Of a stretch of 64,000 nt of DNA, positions 1 through 13,900 are shown one piece after another (positions within the stretch are counted from its first letter, which is position 1; each line of letters opens with the position of its first letter). The DNA lies in assembly GCF_949628265.1 (NCBI RefSeq), contig NC_088788.1, positions 23,732,335 to 23,796,334 on the forward strand, in the 5' to 3' direction. The notes under the pieces are model-generated. The model was not told where the DNA came from, made no database searches, and worked only from the letters and a program-made list of their open reading frames with translations. The translations under genes were made by a program, and so were the position numbers. Source of the DNA: Cloeon dipterum (lineage: Eukaryota; Arthropoda; Insecta; Ephemeroptera; Baetidae).

Positions 1-165
1 TTCTGGTTGATTTTAAATTTAATAAAGTTTAGCCCAACTTTGTTTCTCCAGTGCCACTTTCCTTCAAGTGTGTGAAATATTGTTATTTACAAGAGCACAA
101 TTGATTTATATTTTCCATCGCAAATTGTGGTATTTTGTAAATATGGAAGTATTGTGGTTTGGCAG
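1..165 (+). other. intron of FBXL16-like gene (upstream exons outside window)
   Basis: This stretch ends in a TTTGGCAG acceptor directly before the first recognisable F-box/LRR exon. No coding signal of its own is visible. It is read as the 3' part of an intron whose 5' exon lies left of the window. Confidence 0.6.
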
Positions 166-3100
166 GTGTGTTCGGTGTGGCGTGACGTGTTGTACTCTTC
201 ACCGCGCTTCTGGACCGGGCTGGCGATGGTGGCGCGTTGCCGCGAACTACGCGGCGCCACCGTGGAGTCGCGGCGCCGCTTCTATAATAGCGTGCACGTT
301 CGTGGCATGGACACGGTTGTGCTGAGTGGTGCCGCTTCCGACGACGACGCGCTCGAGCTCGTCAGGCAACTGTCGGCGCCGGCCGCACGACGCATCCACT
401 CGCTCTCGCTCCGGTGCTGCGCCGTCACTGACAGGGGTCTCGAGTCCCTCCTCGCCCACATGCAGGTATAAATGGCTCCTCAATTTGGCCCTTAATGCTC
501 ATGACCAATCAAAATTGAACCCATTAATACTCTGTCATAAATTTATGACCACAAACCAACAAGAAGACTTGTACTTGTTCAGACCTCTTAAGACTCCAGG
601 AAAAATTGCATTGTAACTTTTAAACGGAAGGAAATTTTAAGAACGAATGGAACTCAACTGGGACTTGAGATGCATTAAAGGTTAATTTTTTTTCTTGGTT
701 ATCTATAGAAAAATGAAATATGACCCAGTGACAGTGATCTTTTAAATATATCCTTTTTCCGGTTAAAAATCTCAATTTTTTATATTTTGATTAGTCCATG
801 GTAATTTTAGTTGAGGATCAAAATATAATATCTACATTTAATTAAATTAACAACTTATCAGGAAGTCAACTTTTCTGCGTTTTAAGTTTTGTGTAATTTT
901 TTTAATAGTTGCCTTTTTACCTGACATTTCCAAGTCAATAATTTAATGAATTTTTTCGGAAGGGTTTGTTCCAACTGTCGCTATCGGGGTGCAACGAGGT
1001 GACCGAGGCCGGGCTTTGGGCGTGCCTATCGCCGCGGATCGTGTCGCTGGGCATCGCCGACTGCATCAACATCGCCGACGAAGCGGTCGGCGCCGTCGCC
1101 CAGTTGCTGCCGTCGCTTTACGAGTTCTCGCTGCAGGCTTACCACGTGACCGACGCCGCTCTCGGCTACTTCAGCCCCAAGCAGAGTGCCACCCTGTCCA
1201 TCCTGCGCCTCCACTCTTGCTGGGAGCTCACCAATCACGGCGTCGTCAACATAGGTTTGTTCCTTGCATTTAATATGAAATTGCTTGAGTTAAATGGAAA
1301 TTTTTTTTAATTCATATGAAAGAGGTTTATTGATTTTTTAAAATTACCCTTTTAAATTTCATCAAGTAATTTTTAACCTAAATAAATTTAAATGTGAACT
1401 CTCAGTAAAGAGTTTTAGGATAGATTTTGGAAATATTGAAAGTATTTCTAAATTTTGACATAAAATGGGAGAATGTAATATATTGAATTTAATTAAAATA
1501 AGTATTTTAAGGTAGAGATTTATTTCGGAATTATTCTTGAGGAAGGTCAGGGAATCCTCTTAAAATGCTCTCTCGGACGGACGTGAGCCAGTGGAAGCTT
1601 ATTGGCCTCTGGAGATAAATTTAACCCTGTTCATCCCGTCAATAAACAACAAATTAATTCTCTTGATGACACACAAGTATTAATTAGAGTGTTTGTCTGT
1701 CAAGCGGGAGATGATGATGATGACGAAGCAAATAAACAATCAATTTGCCCCCTTCCGAATTCACTAAAAAAAATCTCATTGCAGTGCACTCGCTGCCTAA
1801 CCTGACGGTGTTGAGCCTGAGCGGCTGCAGCAAAATCACGGACGATGGCGTCGAGTTGGTGGCCGAGAACCTGCCCAAGCTGCGCAGCCTCGATATTTCC
1901 TGGTGTCCACGCATTACCGACGCCGCCCTCGAGTACATCGCCTGTGACCTCACCCAGCTTGAGGAACTCACTCTTGACAGGTAGTTTTAACCTTTAAAAA
2001 TCAGCTCATTCAAATCTATATCCAGGAAAAGCGATATTTTTGTGAAATATGAATTAGAAAACAGTCCTGCTTGGCGAAAAATAACAAAATTTTTGCTGCG
2101 TCGTCAAAGAGAAAAAAAGTGAAAAATAAAATCCCCTTTCAAGTAAAATATTAACGCTTTCTTCCGCAATCACTATGTATTTTTTCTACAAGCAAAAAAT
2201 TTGACAGTGTACTATATTGGAATCAATAATCGCAGCAAGAAAATTACAATATATTTTTTACGTCTCATCTCTTTCTTTTTTATGTTTCGTAAAGGATGGT
2301 ATGTAAATGTAAAGACGCAGTAACTGTTACAAGTGTCTGCTATATTTTTGTTGCAAATCAAAAGCTTGCCGAACCCGTACTAGATGTTGAGAGAAGTAAA
2401 ATCCAGCACGTGTGTCCTGTGTGTTTACGTGCTCAGAATTACTAATTGTCTGAGATCAAAAACATCTTTTACAGTTTACAGCCACTACTCTCTGGTCCTA
2501 TAGAAATTCAGAATTACCGACCACGGAAAGTCATGGATTTATAAATAAGATAAATAACATTAAACGTAAGGGTTGAGCTGCAATTGAACTTTTTACATGT
2601 AGTGTCGGCTCAATAAGAAATTTAATTTTGGAACAGTCTATCCCAGTCTGAAATAATAAATTTAGCATTCTTCTGGCCAAATCTTCACGAGATGAATTGT
2701 TTCTATTTATTATGCTTGCTTCAGATGCGTGCACATAACGGACATTGGCGTGGGCTACATCAGCACGATGCTGTCGCTGAATGCGCTATATCTGCGCTGG
2801 TGTTCCCAAGTGCGTGATTTCGGCCTCCAGCACCTCTGCGGCATGCGCAACCTGCAGACGCTCTCGCTCGCAGGTCAGTCCACACACGTGCTCCAATCTG
2901 GGCCCTTATTTTACTTTAATAATTTCCTCAAAAATCTTAAATTTAAAATAAAAAACCTCGCTTTGGGTTAAAAAGTCTAAATTTGACATTTTCCCTATAT
3001 CAAGACAGTTAAAACGTCATGACACCAAGAGGGTATGGGTTTTTCCTTTTTAAGGGACAATTTGATTACTTCAATATAATGTTATTTGGAAAAATAAATT

Positions 3101-3601
3101 TTAAAGGTTTGTAATTTCAACCATTTCATAGTAAATTGTCCTCTTTTAATTCACGGTTGTTCTTTAATCTTTAGTTGGAGATGTGAAGAGAGAAATGTTA
3201 TTAAAAATTATATCGCTATTATATTATTAGGAATTTCTTGCTAGCCTAAATATTTAGTCGTTGGTTTTGTGGGTTTTCAGTTCAAATGATGGATCATATT
3301 CAAAGCTCGTAACTATATTCAAATTAGCATTGTGCACACCTAGAATATGAATCGATCCTTTCAGCCCGTGCTAGATAAAAAAAAACCTAAATCAAAAATT
3401 AAATTGCCTAACTTAGTCAAGAGAACTAATAGATTGTCTGCGTGTTGTCCAGGGTGTCCGCTGCTGACCTCGAGCGGACTGTCCAGTCTGATCCAGCTGC
3501 GGCACTTGCGCGAGCTCGAGCTGACCAACTGTCCAGGCGCGTCGCAAGAGCTGTTCGACTATCTGCGCGAGCACTTGCCTCGTTGCCTCGTGATCGAGTG
3601 A
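166..3601 (+). CDS. FBXL16: F-box/leucine-rich repeat protein 16-like, 5' partial
   Basis: Member of the F-box/LRR family. F-box proteins usually recruit substrates to SCF ubiquitin ligases; FBXL16 itself is an atypical member that also binds PP2A. Exons read as 166-465, 963-1254, 1785-1980, 2725-2873 and 3453-3601, giving 361 codons plus stop with all phases consistent. The first exon encodes the end of the F-box ([16 protein letters not shown]), followed by about nine cysteine-containing LRRs (for example [19 protein letters not shown]). The C-terminus ends PRCLVIE, as I recall for FBXL16 orthologues. Compared with the vertebrate protein (about 480 aa) roughly 120 N-terminal residues are missing, so the start lies outside the window. 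The coding exons are clearly more GC-rich than the introns. The family call is firm; FBXL16 as the exact orthologue is very likely. Confidence 0.9.
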
Positions 3602-4271
3602 CGTCAAGTACAATCAACCCACACACACATTGTGTCATCCGCAAGAAGGAGTAAAAATAGTGTCGTTGTGATAACACAAGAGGAATAATAAAATGTCGTC
3701 TCGGTTCTGTCTAGTCTCGTTTTCCCGCGTTCGTTCGAGTGCAGCGCTGCCGGAACTCTGTAATTATAATTCGCATATTGTAATTGACGCGCGCGCGTTT
3801 TTCTCACTCACAACACACAGCTTTCGGTACTCTTTGCATCGTGTACCTGACTGCCTCTCCGTGAAAAGCTCCTCCCACACTTTCTCTATTCCTTACACTT
3901 ATAATCTCTCATCTCAGCCGAACAAGACTCGAAGATTGAATCAACACTAGGCCCGAATTTCTGTCCGACTCGAAAGGAGAAATTCAATTGAGCAATAAAC
4001 AATCGAGGAGATTGCATTGATTTCCCGTTTTTGCAGCTCAAAACGTGCAACAAGATATTATCAAACTAGCGTAATTATATATATTGTACAATATATATAT
4101 TTGTTTTCAGGTTTCATTTCCCGATATATAAAATAATAAATATATATTTCAAAATGCAATCAACGCGATATTTTTATTTCTAAAACCACAGAAAATTCTA
4201 AATAATAATCCTGGCATAGAGATGGAATTTAACCATAAATGATTAAAAATAAATAATATATTTTACTTAAA
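3602..4271. other. convergent 3' spacer between FBXL16 and POLR3H
   Basis: 3' UTRs of two convergent genes. A plus-strand AATAAA lies at 3994-3999 (FBXL16 side). On the minus strand AATAAA is at 4173-4178, about 100 bases past the POLR3H stop. AT-rich, with a TATATA tract near 4075-4100. No further gene is seen. Confidence 0.5.
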
Positions 4272-5327
4272 TTAGCAGTCTTCTTCTTGTTCAACATCCA
4301 TAGCATCTTCCTCATCCTCCTCTTCAGCATCCTCTGCCTCTTGGTTCCACCAAGACGGAAGACCAAGCCCAGATTCACTGATTTTTGCCTGGAATCATTT
4401 ATAAAATGAAACCTCTCCCAGGCAAGAAGAAATTGAACTTACAATTATTCTAAAAGGCGTGTCTTTGCTAGTGTCTAAAATTGCACCTGCAGTCTGGTCC
4501 GCCGGCTTTGGGGTCGTGTCATTGAACTCCAGTTCAACCACCTTAAATCTGATGTCATCGCCTTATTGAAAAATCCAAAATAATTTATTATTAATGATGG
4601 AAATTTAAGTCTTGCTCATAAGAACCTTTTTCAACGACCATCTCAACAGGTTCTGACTCAGGGTCGACCTTGTACAGCCAAACCCAGGTGCTCTGGGCCT
4701 CGTTGAACTTGGAGGGACATTGCATGTGCATCGGAGGGATGATTATGTCGTCAAAGAAGGTCAAGGACACTGAAAATTAAAATTAACGCTTATGTGAATC
4801 AATTAAAAATAAAAAAACACGTTTTTAGAGTGAAAACTTCTAACAAAATCATGACACATTAATTTAGTTTCCCGCTGGAAAACTGAGTTACATAACTACA
4901 AAATTATAACACTCACGCAGCATCGTTTCCAAGTAAAAATTAAATTAAATTCATTATGTTGTACATATTTTTTTCTGAAACACTCCTCGACCCTCCCTTC
5001 TTCGGGCAGAAGCCTTCTTTCTAATTACTTACCATGGATGCCCTCGCTGTCGCAGAGCTTGACTTTGCCTTCGATCGTCTCCTCCTTAAAGGGGCAGAAT
5101 ACGACGTAGCGGAAGGTAACTTTAAGGTGGGCCGAACCATCGCCAGGTATGAGGTGCGCAACCCCGATGTCGGTCACGTCGTACAGGCAGATGCACAGCC
5201 CAACGTTGATCACCACCTTGTTGGCAAGCTTCTTGTTAAGCTCCGTCGCGATCGCCTCGTTACGGTTCTTGCCAAAAAGCCTCGGCTCAATCTTCACCAC
5301 CATTTTGAACGTCCGCAGGGTAAACAT
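4272..5327 (-). CDS. POLR3H: DNA-directed RNA polymerase III subunit RPC8
   Basis: RPC8/RPC25 is the RPB7-like stalk subunit of RNA polymerase III, pairing with RPC9 and acting in initiation of tRNA and 5S rRNA genes in the nucleus. Exons (minus): 5033-5327, 4626-4769, 4443-4561, 4272-4388, making 224 aa (human about 204). The N-terminal SHS2-type domain is in exon 1, with the conserved ELNKKLANKVV and NVGLCICLYDVT stretches and FRYVVF. An S1/OB-like domain follows (VSLTFFDDIIIPP), then a KISESGLGLPSWW segment and an acidic Glu/Asp tail longer than in vertebrates. The ATG at 5325 aligns without gaps to the family start MFxL. Head-to-head with APRT, about 580 bases apart. Exon 1 has a second, nearly identical copy at 17.5-17.9 kb. 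Confidence 0.95.
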
Positions 5328-5906
5328 TTTTATGGTTTATGCAGATGTTTTTGCCAATTAATCTAAGAGAACTATGAAATTAGACGCACTTCACACACGT
5401 GCATGCGTTGGTCCTAGTTTGCCCGGGCTTGTGTTCCAGATGTGTTCTGTGTTCAAGTGTTATTGTTTACAAATATCCGTTGGGTGTAATCAAAGGAGTT
5501 AAAAAAATACATAAATATTAGACATTTTCTTCATAACTAAAAGCGTTAAAATACTAAAATACATGCACTTTTATATTTTAAATCATTGAAAATATGTGTT
5601 TTTGTGGATGCTATTCTTATTACTTTCTTTTAAAAAGCTCGACACATGCGACACATGGAACTTCGAACTTCTCTGCTCCTCAACTAAAACGCAGCTTGCC
5701 CGGCTCGTCCCCGCCTGTCTCCTCCCCTACACTACAAAGATTCCAGGTGCCCGCCCACTGCAAACTGCAACAACTGCACTTCATTTTCATTGCACTACTA
5801 AACTTATAACTTAACGTTGTCTGACTCTACCTCAAATAATTTCAACACTCCAACACTGTGTGGCAGACCTCATCTAATTTTTCTCTTACTTCTTTGAAAA
5901 TTGAAA
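5328..5906. promoter_or_regulatory. bidirectional spacer POLR3H / APRT
   Basis: Spacer between two divergent start codons. It should contain both 5' UTRs and promoters. A GC-richer patch around 5390-5450 contains CACACGTGCATGCG, an E-box followed by an NRF1-like half site. No convincing TATA box at a suitable distance was found, consistent with housekeeping promoters. The exact start sites are not resolved. Confidence 0.4.
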
Positions 5907-6853
5907 ATGAGCAGTGACAAAGAAGATATTGAATTTTTAAAGGGCTGTCTGAAAAGCTATCCGGACTTCCCCAAAAAGGGAATACTATTTCAGTAAGATT
6001 ATCATGTATTATATATTATTTATAACATACCATATAGGGATAATAATTCTATAAATATTAAACTTATGTAAAATTTACAATTTAGCACTTCATAATACAC
6101 ATATGTACATGTGTATAATTTGACGTAAAAATTTTTCCAGGGACATATTTTCACTTTTGTCGCAACCAGAAGCTTTTGGCAAACTGAAAAAGCTACTTGT
6201 GTCCCGAGCCAAAACCGTCGCGCCTCAAATTGATGTTGTCGTTGGTTTGGACTCCAGAGGATTTTTGTTTGGCCCAATTATCGCTCTTGAACTTGGGATT
6301 CCTTTCCTGCCAGTCAGAAAGAAAGGGAAGCTCCCTGGCAAAATTTTCACTGAGTCCTACCAGCTGGAGTATGGAGAGGTAAAATGTTCAATAGTTTTAT
6401 TCTTGTTATTTTTTAAACATTGTGAAATTGTAAACATCATAAATTTCATCAGGTAGATACAATAGCATCAAATACTATTAATGAAAATTGTTGGATAAAT
6501 TAGAAATTGCGTATCATCAAACTTTGACTTCAGGACATCTTGGAAATGCAGGACGGTGTGATAAAAGAAGGACAAAAAGCTCTGATTGTCGATGACCTCA
6601 TCGCAACTGGAGGTATGTTCATGGAATAATAATATGTATTTAGTATTTTGTCACGTACCATCAAATATATTTAGAGTAATACTAATGCTTTTTTAAAATT
6701 TATTGCATTTGATCAGGCACACTGGAAGCAGCCTGCAAGTTAGTCCAAAGAGCAGGAGGTTCAGTGTCTTGCTGCCTGGTCGTAATTGAATTGACTGAGC
6801 TTAGAGGCCGCGAAAAATTAGTTGCGCCAGTAGAATTTCTAATGCAGTACTAA
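5907..6853 (+). CDS. APRT: adenine phosphoribosyltransferase
   Basis: Cytosolic purine salvage enzyme: adenine plus PRPP gives AMP and pyrophosphate. Exons 5907-5992, 6141-6378, 6534-6612 and 6717-6853 give 179 aa, the usual family length. The N-terminus MSSDKEDIEFLKGCL leads into PDFPKKGILFQDIFSLL, typical of APRT. VVGLDSRGFLFGP (about residues 75-87) is the adenine/phosphate-binding region. The PRPP-binding signature ALIVDDLIATGGT is at residues 124-136. The ATG at 5907 is the first in frame. The ORF ends at TAA 6851-6853. A plus-strand AATAAA at 7735-7740 may end its transcript. Confidence 0.97.
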
Positions 6854-7907
6854 AAGCTGCATTCGCTTCTTTCGCCCTAGGATAATTTGCTATTTGGCAG
6901 CTTTGTTTCATAGAAATGTTTTAGATTTATGTGGTAAAAAATTTCATAATTTAGCCCAGTCGCCACTTCCACTTTACTTTTAAATTTGTAAATTCTAGAC
7001 ATGAGTTCATAACATTCATACGAAGGAATTGTATCTAAAGTTTCTAACATAATCTCAAGTGGTAGATCTTGCACAGTCTTATCACAGGCTCAATTTATTT
7101 TGTTGTGTAATTTTTGTTATTTTAAATCTCCTGCACCAATTTAAAACATTATAAGACACCAGTTTGGTTAAATTGTTTAGATCGTTTTGCCATTGTGGTT
7201 TCTTCAAACATTCCGTTCCACTATCTTCCAACAAGGAAACAAAAGACGTTGAAAATGATATATTACGCGATATTTTCTATGAAATTTCCTTGTGATAGTG
7301 GAATTATGCCAGTAGCAGGAGATAAATAATGATGAATTGCATTGTAACATTTCCAACCGGTGATAATACAAAGTGACACCAAATTGCATGCTATTTCTTC
7401 TGCTTTGCGCATTTTCGCAAAACTGCACAACTACCATGCCTAGATCTGTCTACGGTCAACGAAAAATAACATAAAATATCTTGTGTCAATGGAATTTTAA
7501 TGCAAATGCATGGCTTTCAAGAAGTTTTTATCTTATCTTTATCAATGAGATAAGAATAATGTGTCATTAGACCAAAAAATAAGTTATGAAGTTTTATTCC
7601 CATCTTGAAGTGCTTGTTAGAGATAATTTACTTATTGTTGAGCTCAATTTACTGCCAGCGTGGTGCTATATTGTGAACTAAAGAATATTTAAGTTAGACA
7701 GCCACAAAATGTATGCTCAATTTAGTATTTTCTTAATAAATAGCCACATATTTTTCCAATTATGTCTTTTGTTCTGTTAAAACATAATAAGGGATTATTA
7801 TTATATCAAGGTTAAATTATTATTACATAAGGGATAATATTATAAGGAATTATAAACTTAGAAATATTTAACTTTAAAGAATCAAACGTTTATTGAACGA
7901 CAAGTGA
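6854..7907. other. 3' spacer between APRT and HEATR1
   Basis: About 1 kb of AT-rich sequence between two convergent genes. It holds a likely long APRT 3' UTR with AATAAA at 7735-7740. For HEATR1, a minus-strand AATAAA at 7889-7894 lies only 14 bases beyond its stop, implying a very short 3' UTR. Short repeats of AAGGGATTATTATTA type near 7790-7850 are the only other structure seen. Confidence 0.5.
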
Positions 7908-10900
7908 TTAAAAGTACTTGCTAAGTGGCTCTCCTAGAATCTTCTCGAGTTCTCTGGCCACCTCTTGCGTCCGTTTTTCCACTTCTGGGTCTTCATCTTC
8001 CAAGAGCTCGGCAATGAAGGGAATAGCTTCCGGAAGCAAAGGCAACAGGTCCTCCCGTAGCACTTCCGCAAAGGTCTGTATCGCCTCAATGGCCACGAGT
8101 CGAACCTAACAATTGCCCAGATTGGTTGAAATGTAATTGGAAATTATCACATAATTAACTCACCTTAGTAGTGTTGCTCCTAGTCTTAAGGAGAATTTGA
8201 TAATGCAGCTGTTTCCATAGAATGTCATCCTGCATGCATCTGGCGAATTGCGAAAGACATGGACTGACCAGTTCTTTCCCTCTTGCCAGATATGCCTCTT
8301 CACCTCCAATCAGGTTATCAAGCTAAGTTTACGCATCTATTACAATTCTGCTACTTAATATTGCTCCGACGGCTATTACCTGATCCACCAAAGGCTGCAT
8401 GATCAAGTCAAAGGTCTCTTGTTTGACAAATCTTTGTCTGTCTTGAGTGAAAACCTCCAGAAGGTTCTTCAGCACCCACTCCAAAAGCAGGAGAGTGAGA
8501 TCCTGCTCATAAGGCCCAAAGAATGATTCTGCCTTTTTGTTTCCAAGAGATTCGTTGGAGCTCTCTTGGCAGATTCTTAGCAGTTCAGCAGCTTGCTGGA
8601 TGTAAATGGGCACAAATATTGTGAACAATCCCTTCAGTTTGTTGGCCAACGACGTTGTCACCCTATAGTTAGTAATTACGAATAAAAATGGCTATAAATA
8701 TTTGAGCTGTCACAAACCGGTAGAAACTGATGCAACGACTTCTATGGGCAAGTTCTTGCTGGGCCTCGCGACACCAGTTAAAAAGCTTGAAGAAGAATGG
8801 CTTGAACACCGGCTCTTGAAGTTTCAAAACGAAAGTCACAAGTGCGGATATAACCTCCTCCTCAGCATTGCTCACAACTAGGCGTCTTTCTTTATTCTGC
8901 GGAGGTGTCTGTTAGGCGATGCTACCATGACTTTATTTGATAACCTTTACCATTTCAACATCATCGAGCGACTCCCAGCGAGATCGGAGTTCAAGTACGT
9001 CCAAGAAAAATGTTGTAAGGTCCGCAATGTAGCCCGAAAATTCAGCTGAGCCCATACTTTCAAACTTGGCCGTTAAAACAGCCATTAGGGGCTTAACAGC
9101 TTTCATTGTGTCAGAACTTTTGGTTAGCTCATTGAAAGCATCGTGAACGGGTTGAAGTAGGACCCGCAAGGAAATTTTACTGCTCAGAAGACCTCTGTCA
9201 GAAAAAAAAGTTTTAGAACCTGTAGACAAATTTGAATAAAATTTACCTAATTTTCTCTATTCTATGCTCAAGTGCCAGAAATGCCTTGATAGACAAACGA
9301 TCTTCTTTGATTGTGGAAACCTGGCAGACTTCAAACAAAATCGACTGCAAAAATGAGCTCAAGAACTGCGGCAGAGTCTCAATGAGGCGCTGCAGAAGTG
9401 CTAGGCTGGCAAGCAGAACGACATCCTGCAAATTAAATTTTGATTTGAAGATCTTTTATACTTATTTAAAGCAATGTATTTACACTTTGATCCTCTTCCA
9501 GTTCCCTGGCTTGTTTTGCTGTTTCCAGTGTCAAAGGAATCAGAGTCGGTAGCACATTCAGCATGTGCACCTTGACAACTACTGTCATTTCGGCTAAGCA
9601 GAGTAGCAAATTAGCCATAACAGGATAATCTGCCTTGGACGAAATCTTTTTTGCCAAGTTGATCAAAGTCAGGAGCAACTTTTTCAGGATGTCCAATTGA
9701 GAGGAGAGATTTTCGGAACCAATCAAGCTGATCAAAAGACGCAAGCAGAAGAGTGATTTGCAGGCGATGCTTGAGTCAGCGTGAGTCACCAACTCTTGAC
9801 ACACATTTATCTAGAAAAAAATTAATAAGCTTCTGAATATTTTTTAAATTTGTGATTGCCACATACCATGGGAAGTAATTCTAACATTTCAACGCCAGAT
9901 GCATTGTTAAGCAGCTGAAGTTTCGCGCCAAGGAGTTCCAGAGTTTTGCTTTTCACTGAGTCCAGCGCACTAGTGCTAGTCAGCACACCCTGCACCACGG
10001 CCACAAAATGCGCCAGTGGCAAAAGCATGTTCAGTTTGTTGAGAACCGAATAGCCTTGCAAAAGGAGGCAGGACCAGAACTTGGCGTGCGTTTTGTCTGA
10101 CGCTTCTTTGTGGCTCAATGTCAACAGATAACCCATGAGGCAGTCCATCAACAACCGGTACAGTTGCTCCAATTGAGGATCCAACTTATCTGTCGGGCGT
10201 AGACCCTAATACAAAAATCCAGTAGCAAATTTAAATAACTATAATAAGTATCACACACACCTTGTGAGCAGAGGACTTGATGCTCAGCAAATTGGACATG
10301 AAATCCAAAGCCATGATCTGGAATTTGCGAACATCTGCAGCTGGCTTTGAGCAGGGATTAGTCAAATTAGCTGCATTCAGTTTGTCTAATTTAAGTTTAA
10401 TATCCAATGCATTGATGACTTGCTTTTCCTGGTTGTCTGAAAAGCAAACACGTGCTCAACTTAAAACTGCTACAATTTTGAATATTACTTACATTGTATA
10501 TCGGTTAGCACAGAGATATATTGGAAAATGTTGTGAAGCATTTTCAACAAAACCGGCAGCTGACAAATTTTGGCGGCTTCCAGAGCGCAGTCGAGTCTGC
10601 GATTGTCCGTTTGTTTGGTGTAGGATTGGCTCTCAAAAACCAACACCAAGAAGAGCCACAGATGTTCCCAGCCAACTGTCGACATGAGTTCATCAAATAC
10701 CAAAATGCGCCTATGGCTTGGAATGTCGGGAAGTGCGTCAGAAAACACGCGCAAAATGTTCTCCAAGCCGCTTGACTGTCCTTTGCTCTGAAAATAAAAG
10801 AGTTGTAATTGGGATATCCTCCTATGGTACTGATAAAACTACTTTTAGGACTGCAGGCACCACTTTCTTGATAACTTGAGTAATGATTTGCAAGCTGTAC

Positions 10901-13900
10901 TCGTCATCATGTCGCAAAACAAGGGACCCTACAAAAGTGAAGATGCTGACCAAATGGTGCATCAGGTTGTCCTACAAAATCAAGGTTCATTAGAGTATTT
11001 TTAGCAAAACAAACTGCGTGGTGTAAGAGGAAAATAGTTCCTTACCGGCACAAGATGTGCAGTGTGGCATAGAAGGATTAGAGTCTCTCTCTGAGTGCGG
11101 GGATTCGTAGTTGATTTGAGGCTGTTCACAATCAACTCAATATCCAGAGCACAAGTGTTTCCTTTTGCTTCACTTACAGCAAGAAGTATGTTTAAACTAG
11201 TCAAAGTGAGCTGTTTTACGTATTCTTGATCATCCACACTTTCCAAGCATCTGCAGAAGGATAATTAGTTACGTCTCTAATTAGATTTAGGGTAAATCAC
11301 ATTTTCAAAATGTCGAACAAAACAGGAACCACCAAATGAGCGTTTTTCATAGCCTTCTTGTCAGAAAGGGCTTCAAGCATAACAGTACCATGGGACCAAT
11401 TTTCACTGGTAGTGGCCTTTGCAGCAGCTGCTTCCGTTGAAGCAACTTTCATCCTAAAATCCAATGTACTCAGTTTGTAACAGGAGTTAGCAAATTGAAA
11501 GCGGCACCTACCTGGTTGTCCTAGTGGGTGCTGATTTTGCTTGACCAATCATCAATTTAAGTTCCTCAGCAACCAGATCTCCTTCAAGAGGAAGTTTTCG
11601 TAGAACTGTTGCAACTGTGGCTTTCAGATTGGAGATTTCGCCATTCACTTGCACCAGCAGATGTGTTAGTTCGGATCTTTGTTTTGGGCTCAGACTTTCA
11701 AACAGTTCTCTGGATATCTGAAAATGGGATTCATAAGCCTAATGATTTTTCAGATGATCTATGAGTGAGAAATTTACTTGGTCAAGCGAAAAATTTCAAT
11801 TTTGAACAAAGTTTCTCATTTTATGCATTAACATTTGAAATTTCTTTATGGATGCACTTACAACAGACACCGCGCAGAGGGCGATTGGCTGGTCATCATG
11901 AACCAGTCTGCTTGCCAAGAACCTTTCCATCAAATTCCACCCTTCTTTCGAGTTGAGCAGCTTCTCAGCAGTGTTCTCATCAATTCTTTTTAAGATTAAT
12001 CTTAAAATTTCAAAGTCAGCTTCATCCAAGCCTTCCTCCACATGGCTCTCTGTAAGTAGCCGATCTGCGAGTGGAATGACAGCTTGCAAACACTCCTAGA
12101 AATGGGTTTAAAATGATTGAGTTTATTGTGCTTCTTTTCATTTAACCTGTGACTTGACGTAGTTAAGTGCCCTAAGCACTGCTGCAGTAATGTATCTGGG
12201 AGTGGTGGACAGCTTAGCATGCTCAAAAAGACACTTTCTGATGTTCTTGGCAAAATTCATGTTCGGATTGCCACCTAAATTTTGCACTGAATCATCCTCA
12301 GTCAACGCAGAAAACAGAGCAACGCCCAATTGGCTGGAAATTCGCATTTTATAAGAGGTAAGTCCTGTCAACAATATCATACATACTCGCAGTTCTGGAT
12401 CATTTCATCTGATTGCTGAGCAATGTGATCAATCAGTGGATGGTAGGATTTTGATATGTCTGCTGGTCTTAACTTGACCAGTTCCAGCAGGAGAGACACC
12501 ACCACTTGCCTGAAGTACTTTTCAGGATTGCAAAGTGCACTCAACAGCGCAGGCACGAAGCAGTTCTAAACAGAATCTTTATTAATTTAAACTAAATCAC
12601 AGGTTTCTTTAAGTGATTACGTCAGGGTGAAGTTGTGTGATGTTAGTCTTAACATTCTGGTGTAGCTTCACAATTGACGTTGCGAAAATAACAGCCCGCA
12701 TTCGATCCTCAATCTGCAAATTTGGCTGACTCCACATGATACTCAAGAAGTGCAGCTGGCTTTCAAATCCACTGAAATTTGACTGAGAGGAAATTTCCTA
12801 GTGATTTATTAAAATGTATACAGGGTAAGTTACCATTACAAAAGTCCTAAGGGCAATCATGTGCGACTGCTCCTCATCGGATCGCTCAACTTTAGAGCAC
12901 AATTCAAGAAGTGTGGCCATGATGGAGATAGAGAGCTTCAGATATTCACCATCTTCATTATCTGTAATGTTTACTCAAATTATTGTTCTAATTTATGCTG
13001 CTTAAACAAGTCACTTGAAAAGAAAAATAGCATGATAAGACTTCCCACCCATTCAAACTATTCAAACTATTGAAACATTTTCTCTTTAAACTTGGGCCAA
13101 AGTAGCTAAGGCAAACCAAGTTAGCAACTACCTGAAAGGCCAAAATTGTGATCCAACCAATGGCAAAATCTGTTAATAATGGGGATGAGAAGGGAGTTGA
13201 AATAATGAAGACTGATAAATTGTATGAAGAATTCTGTCGATGGGATCGTTTGCTGAAGAAATCCGATCAGACTCTAATCAAATACCAGAACTAAAATAGT
13301 ATCACAATATTGAATGACAAATTCTTTCGCTTAATCTGATGGTTGGACTCACCCCCTTTGAATTGGGTTAAGGGGCAAAAGTTTTCAATGTTTCAATAAA
13401 AGACCTCGGTGAGGAGAGGCAAAAAAATGGCCACATTGGGCCCAAGCTCCTCTGTGGCCACTCGGGCCTCATGTTATCCGCTCGGCGCGGTTATTGGGAC
13501 CCGGAGAGCTCATAGACCACGGGATGTGCTAAGCAGAGGTTCTAAAAATAGGTCGTTACCTTTGCTCTGGGTGGGCCACTTCAAGATCTGAGAATCCTTG
13601 TGCGATTGAGATCCATCGCCTTCATTTGGGATCAGACTTGAAAGGCTCTGCTGGAGAGAGTCTGCAATCTGTGAGACAAATGAAGTCATCGGCTCACGCA
13701 CCAAAGCAGTAATGATGTCCGTGAACGCATGAATGGGAAAGAGGTTATTCTTCACGAGATTGTTGTGCTGCAATGAAAGCAGCTCGGCCTTGTTTTTAGG
13801 TGGAAAGCTGGGGTTCTTGGGAATCACAACCTAAAATTTTAATTGGTTTAAATGAGGGAATCTCTTGGTGTCAAGTGAACGTACTTTAGCTCTGCTCCTG

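Noticed and set aside
127-165. ATG at 127 as a start codon for the FBXL16-like gene
   Set aside because: It lies before a good TTTGGCAG acceptor in AT-rich intron sequence, and the F-box would be truncated. The real start must be upstream of the window.
8323-8332. Apparent 10-base intron GTAAACTTAG between HEATR1 exons
   Set aside because: Reading the family alignment shows the true donor is at 8378-8379 (VDQ|), so these bases are just the end of a 57-nt intron.
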